Of a stretch of DNA of 6,520 bases, positions 1 through 3,961 are shown in pieces. This stretch comes from Dehalococcoidia bacterium. GTDB taxonomy: Bacteria; Chloroflexota; Dehalococcoidia; Lucifugimonadales; SHYF01. The stretch spans positions 1 to 6,520 of the forward strand of contig SHYF01000098.1 in assembly GCA_009692985.1 (NCBI GenBank). The letters are read 5' to 3'. The translations under genes were made by a program, and so were the position numbers. The notes under the pieces are model-generated. The model was given only the letters and a program-made list of their open reading frames with translations. It was not told the origin of the DNA and made no database searches. Positions within the stretch are counted from its first letter, which is position 1, and each line of letters starts with the position of its first letter.

Positions 1-405
1 GATTTTCATGTTCGTGGCAATGGAGTAGCCATATGGCGGCATCGGAATTTCCTCGCCGCCTGCCGAGAAGGTGTGCATAGGACCAGCGGCGTTGGGCTCC
101 GGCGTGGGAAAGTGTGTTTCATCTCCTGGCCTCCATCGCCCAGCTGTCGAGAATGCTAGGCGGAGGGCGCTCCAAGGTGTGACAACAGCGCGATAGCCCA
201 GCCGTTTTGCGGCTTGTTCGGACCAGTAGATAGGGGCGCCCATCTCCCAGGGTGTGCAGAACCGCGTCACGCTGCTGTATTCAATGACCTCATCTGCCAC
301 CAGTGCCTTGCCGCCTGAAAAGTCCTTTCCTATGGCGGCAACAGTATCGTCCCACGTGTATTTTGGGTTCCCTCCGCGGTTCGATGTCGTCTCTTCCTTC
401 GCCAT
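1..405 (-). CDS. MaoC-like / FAS1-like dehydratase, N-terminal part (cut by window start)
   Basis: This frame stays open from the ATG at 405-403 to the window edge, giving 135 codons with no stop, so the 3' end lies outside. A strong Shine-Dalgarno GGAGG at 411-415 sits 5 nt before the ATG and fixes the start. The protein resembles the N-terminal hot-dog domain of MaoC/FAS1-like dehydratases, which hydrate or dehydrate enoyl-CoA type thioesters in the cytoplasm. The supporting region is residues 39-77: EVIEYSSVTRFC, then GAPIYWSEQAAKRLGYR and VVTP, matching the family pattern of a substrate-entry helix followed by '(N)P.Y.d...A...GyR....P'. The usual catalytic D/H pair of single-domain MaoC hydratases is not seen here. 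In two-domain members this first domain is often the non-catalytic half, so the active site may lie in the missing part. The exact substrate is unknown. It is divergent from the dehydrogenase gene at 715. Confidence 0.72.
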   Translation of the reverse strand, partial: MAKEETTSNRGGNPKYTWDDTVAAIGKDFSGGKALVADEVIEYSSVTRFCTPWEMGAPIYWSEQAAKRLGYRAVVTPWSALRLAFSTAGRWRPGDETHFPTPEPNAAGPMHTFSAGGEEIPMPPYGYSIATNMKI

Positions 406-714
406 TCATTCCTCCTTTGTGGTTCCGTACCAGTTTGCTTGGGAATCGCCCCCCCGGCGATGCTGTCGTGAATGCCCATCGCTGCAACTCCTGCCACATA
501 CTACCAGACCTGCGGTCTTGGCATCTCCTTCATGTATGGCGCACACTTAGCCGCAGTTCCAGCCCTGTGACACGCGACGACGAATTATCTAAGCCTCTAG
601 CGTGAGGAGTTCAGGCAGGAGTGGGTCTGAGCGGGCGACGTTTGAGGTACAATCCGATTCAGAGGGCAGCCTCGGTTTGAGAAACGCTTTTTCGCAAGGC
701 AAGGGAGGTCCGCT
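406..714. other. Divergent intergenic region between the dehydratase and dehydrogenase genes
   Basis: This 309-bp stretch contains no convincing gene. For the rightward gene, TACAAT at 648-653 is a good -10 hexamer, but no good -35 lies 16-18 nt upstream. For the leftward gene, GATAAT on the minus strand (589-584) is a possible -10, also with a poor -35, and it would give a leader of about 170 nt. A short stem CCAGACC / GGTC-T-TGG with a 3-nt loop lies at 504-521 and could be an operator or leader hairpin. A 49-codon minus-strand frame starting at an ATG near 480 runs into the dehydratase gene in another frame and has no recognisable content. No riboswitch class was recognised. Confidence 0.4.
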
Positions 715-1788
715 ATGCGTAGCCATCGCATTGTTACGATACCAGGTGATGGAATCGGCCCGGAGATATTGGCGTCTGCCTTGGATGTCCTGGCGGACAC
801 AGAGGGACGGTTGGAGACCTTCCATCTGGAGCTGGAAGAGCACATTGGCGGCGTCGCCTGCCACGAACGGACCGGCAAGCCACTCACCGATGAGTCGCTG
901 GAGGCATGTCGCACCGCGGACGCTGTCCTCAAGGCGCCGGTGGGGCTGCCGTGGGCCCGTGGCGCAGATGGCACAGAGACAGGCTTGCTTGGGGGTGTGC
1001 TCAGGAACGGCTTGGACCTCTATGCCAACGTCAGACCCATCAAGCTGTGGCCCGGCGTGACACCACCCATCAAGGTCGAGGCCGGGCAGGTAGATTACGT
1101 CATAGTACGGGAGAATACCGAGGGATTATACTTGTCGCGCGGCCGTGGCGTTGGCAACGAGGAGGCTATGGCCGACGTCCTGCTCATGACGCGGAAGGGC
1201 GTCGAACGCATCATTCGATTCGCATTTGAGATGGCACAGCGGCGCAATGGCAGTCCGTCGGACGGCGTCCGGCGGGTTACATGCGTGGACAAGAGCAACG
1301 TGCTCCGTAGCTTCTGGTTCTTCCGGCAAATCTTCCAGCGCATAGGCGAGGAGTACCCGTTGGTGGAGAAAGAGTACCTTTATTCTGATGCCGCTGCTCA
1401 AGCCCTGGTGCAGCGGCCCTGGCACTTCGACATACTTGTGATGGAGAACTTCTTGGGAGACTTGCTCAGCGACCTGGGCGGCGGCACAATTGGCGGCCTG
1501 GGGATGTGCCCATCCGGCAACTACGGCGATCGGGTTGCCTACTTCGAGCCTATCCACGGGTCTGCGCCGGACATCATGGGCAAGGGAGTCGCCAACCCGC
1601 TTTCCCAGATACTCTCCGCTGCCATGATGCTTGAGTACTTGAAGGAAGAGGAAGCCGCCCAGATGATCCAGAGGGCTGTTTGGTCCGCGCTGGCGTCGGG
1701 AGACCTGGCCATCCAGGCAAACGGACAGCCGGTTGGTGGGAGCACAGCGGCCACGAAGGCGGTCCTGGCGCACCTTGGGCAATCCTGA
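715..1788 (+). CDS. NAD-dependent isocitrate/isopropylmalate dehydrogenase family protein
   Basis: This complete 357-residue protein belongs to the beta-decarboxylating dehydrogenases, which oxidise and decarboxylate (2R,3S)-hydroxyacids such as 3-isopropylmalate, isocitrate, homoisocitrate, tartrate or D-malate. Visible motifs are IPGDGIGPE (9-17), LR..LD.Y.NVRPIKL (96-111), RENTEGLY (132-139), VDKSNVLR with catalytic Lys193, the metal-binding YSDAAAQ (Asp225) and NFLGDLLSD (Asp249, Asp253), then FEPIHGSAPDIMGKGVANP (277-295). Asp286 in HGSAPDI is the family marker for NAD rather than NADP. The length is normal. RENTEGLY is more like isocitrate, homoisocitrate or tartrate enzymes than typical LeuB (RELTGGIY), while the C-terminal part is LeuB-like, so the substrate is left open. 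The start is supported by AGGGAGG at 702-708, 6 nt before the ATG. No leuC/leuD or aconitase neighbour is present to assign a pathway. Confidence 0.88.
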   Translation: MRSHRIVTIPGDGIGPEILASALDVLADTEGRLETFHLELEEHIGGVACHERTGKPLTDESLEACRTADAVLKAPVGLPWARGADGTETGLLGGVLRNGLDLYANVRPIKLWPGVTPPIKVEAGQVDYVIVRENTEGLYLSRGRGVGNEEAMADVLLMTRKGVERIIRFAFEMAQRRNGSPSDGVRRVTCVDKSNVLRSFWFFRQIFQRIGEEYPLVEKEYLYSDAAAQALVQRPWHFDILVMENFLGDLLSDLGGGTIGGLGMCPSGNYGDRVAYFEPIHGSAPDIMGKGVANPLSQILSAAMMLEYLKEEEAAQMIQRAVWSALASGDLAIQANGQPVGGSTAATKAVLAHLGQS

Positions 1789-1800
1789 GCCTTGCCCAGG
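1774..1800 (+). terminator. Hairpin spanning the dehydrogenase stop codon, possible terminator
   Basis: CTTGGGCAA (1774-1782) pairs with TTGCCCAGG (1792-1800) to give a 9-bp stem with one G-T pair and a 9-nt loop holding the TGA stop (1786-1788). No T-run follows, so it is not a standard intrinsic terminator. It could slow termination, protect the 3' end, or be chance pairing. Confidence 0.35.
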
Positions 1801-1851
1801 CATCGGGTGGCTGCCATTCGACATCCTCATGGCGAAGGGAATAGGCTTTTT

Positions 1852-1887
1852 CCCGTTCGTGGTGAGCTTGTCGAACCACTGAGCGGG
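1852..1887. repeat. Hairpin repeat A, copy 1
   Basis: The segment 1853-1878 recurs at 2075-2100 in the same orientation with one mismatch in 26 (C1867 versus G2089). This copy folds into a nearly complete hairpin: CCCGTTC-GTGG pairs with CCAC-(bulged T1880)-GAGCGGG around the 13-nt loop TGAGCTTGTCGAA, with one G-T pair. Such short palindromic intergenic repeats (REP-like) are common in many bacteria. The exact family is not named here. Confidence 0.7.
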
Positions 1888-1895
1888 CCAAAAAT

Positions 1896-1999
1896 GTCAT
1901 TCTGAGCGCAGCGAAGAATCTAGGGCACTGGCTGTATCCTACCAGGTACGCCTTAGATGCTTCGGTCATCCCGACTTGTCGGGACTCCCTCAGCATGAC
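1896..1999 (+). repeat. Palindromic element B, copy 1 (MITE-like, forward)
   Basis: This 104-bp unit begins GTCATTCTGAG (1896-1906) and ends CTCAGCATGAC (1989-1999), which are inverted repeats with one mismatch. A second arm pair, GAAGAATCTA (1913-1922) and TAGATGCTTC (1954-1963), also has one mismatch. The 3' arm carries an inner hairpin, CCCGAC-TT-GTCGGG (1970-1983). The whole unit could fold into a long cruciform or RNA hairpin. A second copy in the opposite orientation lies at 3203-3332. It codes for nothing visible and has no transposase, so a non-autonomous mobile element or a REP-type repeat is the likely nature. The outer motif resembles widespread intergenic repeats of environmental bacteria. 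Confidence 0.75.
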
Positions 2000-2001
2000 T
2001 G

Positions 2002-2062
2002 CCGCTCACTCCCTTTGACAAACCCTTTGCTTCGCTCGAGGGCTTCGGCTCAGGGTGAGCGG
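2002..2062. repeat. Imperfect 61-bp palindrome C
   Basis: CCGCTCAC (2002-2009) pairs exactly with GTGAGCGG (2055-2062). Inside it, CCT/AGG continues the stem, and CCCT (2023-2026) with AGGG (2039-2042) forms an inner stem around TTGCTTCGCTCG. It sits between element B copy 1 and hairpin repeat A copy 2. No second copy is in the window. Confidence 0.5.
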
Positions 2063-2074
2063 ATTTGGTTACTT

Positions 2075-2104
2075 CCGTTCGTGGTGAGGTTGTCGAACCA
2101 TGAA
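2075..2104. repeat. Hairpin repeat A, copy 2
   Basis: Positions 2075-2100 repeat 1853-1878 directly with one substitution. TTCGTGG (2078-2084) pairs with CCATGAA (2098-2104), with one G-T pair, around a 13-nt loop. The distal part of the stem seen in copy 1 is missing here. The two copies bracket element B copy 1 and palindrome C, with start points 222 bp apart. Confidence 0.68.
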
Positions 2105-2146
2105 GCCTTCACTAGCAGGTTGCTTAAAAACCGTTTCTACCATCCC

Positions 2147-2180
2147 CTTACCCCCCTTCCTGGCCAGGAAGGGGGGTAGG
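2147..2180. repeat. Perfect 30-bp GC-rich palindrome with flanking pairs
   Basis: Positions 2149-2178 are an exact palindrome: TACCCCCCTTCCTGG followed at once by its reverse complement, with no spacer. A G-T pair and a C-G pair extend it to 2147-2180. It lies in the gap between convergent genes, about 90 bp after the amidohydrolase stop. On the minus strand a TTTTT run (2130-2126) follows, but about 17 nt past the stem, so a terminator role is only possible. Confidence 0.75.
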
Positions 2181-2190
2181 AAAATCATGT

Positions 2191-2207
2191 CTGGGGGACA
2201 CCCCCAG
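2191..2207. repeat. CTGGGGG-ACA-CCCCCAG hairpin
   Basis: A perfect 7-bp stem with a 3-nt loop, 10 nt after the 30-bp palindrome. It is part of a GC-rich hairpin cluster that may act as a bidirectional transcription barrier between the convergent genes, or belong to a dispersed repeat. Confidence 0.6.
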
Positions 2208-2214
2208 TCCCCCG

Positions 2215-2238
2215 CCAGAGGGGGCATGCCCCTTCTGG
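2215..2238. repeat. 24-bp GC-rich palindrome
   Basis: CCAGAGGGGGCA followed by TGCCCCTTCTGG is self-complementary over 24 nt except for one G-T pair (2220/2233), with GGGGCATGCCCC at the centre. On the minus strand it is the first hairpin after the amidohydrolase stop, 33 nt downstream. No T-run follows directly. CCCCC (2209-2213) can alternatively pair with GGGGG (2220-2224), so the cluster has competing folds. Confidence 0.6.
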
Positions 2239-2271
2239 ACTCCCCTATTTCCGCAGCCTACAGGGGCACAA

Positions 2272-3084
2272 TCAGCTCTCGTCCATCTTCCATACTTTCA
2301 GGGCGGTCTTCCCAAAGGCCCATTCGCCATCGTCTTCTGTCCGGAATGTCCCCAGATTCATGGGCCCTTGGAGTGCGTTCCTGTATCCCTCTCTCTGACT
2401 GACGGGCGAGTAGTCGCTGCCCCACATCATGCGGTGCGGGCCGAACGCCTCTCGGGCCATATCCAGTAGGGGAGGCACCTCATCGAAGGTGAGTGGCAAG
2501 GGGAGTCGCGCAGGTCGCTCAGCGAACTCGCCCAGGCCGCCGAACTTGATGAATGTGTTTGGGCAATCCGCCAGGCTCAGAGCCATGCGGAATGCAGCGT
2601 ATGGCGGCGTGGCTGACCCAGGACTGCGGGTTATATAAACGCCAGCGAGGTGCTCCAGGACGAAGGTGCAATCCGGCATCGCCTTCACCAGACGGTGGAA
2701 CTCGGGAGCGGCGGCATGTTCAGCGTCCGTCAGGAAGCAGCTTATTGCAAGACCCAGTTTGTCTGCCTTGCGCCATATGGCCAGTGGGTCATCACCAGGA
2801 GAGCGGTCCCTGGGGCGGAGGCGAATCCCCACCACTCCTTGCTCTTTGGCTATTCGCTCCAACATCGCAGGGGCGTCTGGCCGCGCCACGTCCATGCCCA
2901 CAACGGCGACGAAACGCCCAGGGAAGCGGCGCACACATTCCAGGAGATACCGATTGTCGTAGTTGCCCCCGTGCTGGATCAGGACTGCTTTTGCAACGCC
3001 ATTCATGTCCATCTGGTGCAGCAGCATCTCCACCGGCTCAAACCAGTTGGTTCCTGCATGGCAATGGGTATCAACTACCATCAT
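2272..3084 (-). CDS. Amidohydrolase-2 family metal-dependent hydrolase (TIM barrel)
   Basis: This is a complete 270-residue cytoplasmic protein. The N-terminal DTHCH (5-9) is the H-x-H metal motif of amidohydrolases. LEHLAG supplies a later histidine (His145) and WGSDYSP (221-227) supplies the conserved acid Asp224. This pattern fits the ACMSD/amidohydrolase-2 group (PF04909 type), which hydrolyses or decarboxylates carboxylic or cyclic substrates, often aromatic breakdown products or lactones. The C-terminal FGKTALKVWKM resembles the family ending '..NA.rl...'. Length is near the short end of the family. The first of two adjacent ATGs is chosen because GGGAG lies 9 nt upstream. It follows the mutL operon on the same strand, but a 264-bp gap with a palindromic element separates them, so it probably has its own promoter. 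The substrate is unknown. Confidence 0.82.
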   Translation of the reverse strand: MMVVDTHCHAGTNWFEPVEMLLHQMDMNGVAKAVLIQHGGNYDNRYLLECVRRFPGRFVAVVGMDVARPDAPAMLERIAKEQGVVGIRLRPRDRSPGDDPLAIWRKADKLGLAISCFLTDAEHAAAPEFHRLVKAMPDCTFVLEHLAGVYITRSPGSATPPYAAFRMALSLADCPNTFIKFGGLGEFAERPARLPLPLTFDEVPPLLDMAREAFGPHRMMWGSDYSPVSQREGYRNALQGPMNLGTFRTEDDGEWAFGKTALKVWKMDES

Positions 3085-3148
3085 TGTGCTCTTCTCCCTG
3101 CTTTACGGCTGTAATTCTTGCGAATGGCGAATCTGGTGCCCAGCTTAC

Positions 3149-3178
3149 ATGCTACTCCCCCCAAGACCAAGAGTTCAA
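3149..3178 (-). promoter_or_regulatory. Weak candidate promoter for the amidohydrolase gene
   Basis: On the minus strand TTGAAC (3178-3173) and TAGCAT (3154-3149) are separated by 18 nt. Each matches 4 of 6 consensus bases. The start point would leave a leader of about 55-60 nt. It lies just downstream (in gene sense) of palindromic element B copy 2. Confidence 0.22.
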
Positions 3179-3202
3179 TGCCTGATAGCTTGTGAGGGAA
3201 CT

Positions 3203-3332
3203 GTCATTGTTCGTCCCGATTCATCGGGGCGAAGAATCTTATTCACCATAGTAACTTGCACTGTTGCAGCAACAGCGCTGCGTAGTAGACGCCCTATCAG
3301 ATTCTTCGGTCGGTGCCCTCCCTCAGAATGAC
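3203..3332 (-). repeat. Palindromic element B, copy 2 (MITE-like, inverted)
   Basis: Read on the minus strand, this 130-bp unit starts GTCATTCTGAG (3332-3322) and ends ATGAC (3207-3203), as in copy 1 at 1896-1999. The inner arms AGATTCTTC (3299-3307) and GAAGAATCT (3231-3239) pair perfectly. The arm hairpin is CCCGAT-TC-ATCGGG (3215-3228), at the position equivalent to copy 1. The loop differs from copy 1 and holds its own hairpin, CTGTTGC-A-GCAACAG (3261-3275). The left arm is longer than in copy 1. No coding content or transposase is seen. Confidence 0.75.
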
Positions 3333-3348
3333 ATGGATGGGGTGGCAT

Positions 3349-3957
3349 TCAATGTTGTCCCAGCAGATTCCTTGCCTGCCCCTTCAAGGCCGACCAGTGA
3401 TCGCCCACCTGCGCAAGCTCAATGTCGTTCATCTCGGCATACCGCTTGCCAAGCTGCGGGAAGTACCAGACCGCACCTATCCAGAAGCCACCCTTTATCA
3501 GCGCGTCGTCCGCTTCTAAGGCAATAATCCCTTCGCCACTCCTCCCCTCTGCCGTGTGCAGCAGGCGTCCGCGGTCCGCCACGACCACCGCCTCAACCCA
3601 GTAGGCGTGGCGGCCTTCCATTTCCAGATGCGCCATCAGTGACAGCAGTTCTCTCGCCCGCCCCAGGTCGTCTCCTTCGAAGAAGCGCCTCGTCTTCAGG
3701 CTATCCCAGCCATGTCCAAGCGCTGGCACCACAAGGCCGCCGTCGGAGGCGATGGCCATGCCTCCGTACGCCACAGACCAGGCTACCGCTTTCGCCGTCG
3801 CGTTGGCCCGGTGCGATAGTCCATCTTCCTCTACCCACGGCGCTGCCAGGGCTGCCTGGGACGGCGTGACGAGCTTCAGACCCAAGTCTTCCAGCAGCCA
3901 CGCCAGGCGCTCCTGTTTGGCCCGGTTCTCCGTGCCCAGAAGGACGGCTTGCGGCAC
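3349..3957 (-). CDS. Divergent Ham1/RdgB-like (non-canonical purine NTP pyrophosphatase superfamily) protein
   Basis: This complete protein has 202 residues from the GTG at 3957, close to the usual Ham1 length. True Ham1/RdgB enzymes hydrolyse dITP, XTP and similar NTPs to monophosphates, keeping deaminated bases out of DNA. Shared features, in order, are VLLGTENRAK (5-14; family 'lATgN.gK'), EEDGLSHRANATAKA (43-57; family 'EEtG.tf.ENA..KA'), ASDGGL (70-75; family 'ADDSGL'), GGFWIG (156-161; family 'GFGYDP'), GKRYAEM (170-176) and DHW (186-188; family 'SHR'). The first Asp of DDSG, the Glu of ENA, the Tyr-Asp of GFGYD and the Arg of SHR are all changed, so activity or substrate may differ. 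An upstream in-frame GTG at 3981 would add 8 residues, but the AGGAGGT at 3970-3964 is 6 nt from the 3957 GTG, and that start gives the normal family N-terminus. It is translated just after mutL. Confidence 0.72.
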   Translation of the reverse strand: MPQAVLLGTENRAKQERLAWLLEDLGLKLVTPSQAALAAPWVEEDGLSHRANATAKAVAWSVAYGGMAIASDGGLVVPALGHGWDSLKTRRFFEGDDLGRARELLSLMAHLEMEGRHAYWVEAVVVADRGRLLHTAEGRSGEGIIALEADDALIKGGFWIGAVWYFPQLGKRYAEMNDIELAQVGDHWSALKGQARNLLGQH

Positions 3958-3961
3958 CTGC

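Noticed and set aside
254..605. Plus-strand frames opposite the dehydratase gene
   Set aside because: They are shadows of the partial minus-strand MaoC-like gene, which has the better start, ribosome site and family pattern.
715..1788. NADP-dependent isocitrate dehydrogenase (icd)
   Set aside because: The coenzyme motif reads HGSAPDI with Asp286, the NAD-type residue, not the Lys-Tyr pair of NADP enzymes, and the protein is shorter than typical Icd.
1126..1830. Open frame of 234 codons on the minus strand
   Set aside because: It is antisense to the dehydrogenase gene and has no recognisable motif or good ribosome binding site.
1853..2104. CRISPR-like array from the repeated 26-mer
   Set aside because: There are only two copies, the 'spacer' between them is about 196 bp of other palindromes, and no cas genes are nearby.
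2171..2224. G-quadruplex from the G-runs
   Set aside because: The runs are few, widely spaced and each has a nearby perfect C-run partner, so hairpins explain them better.
2100..2402. Plus-strand frame of 100 codons through the palindromes into the amidohydrolase gene
   Set aside because: It starts inside hairpin repeat A, crosses GC-rich palindromes and overlaps a real gene antisense.
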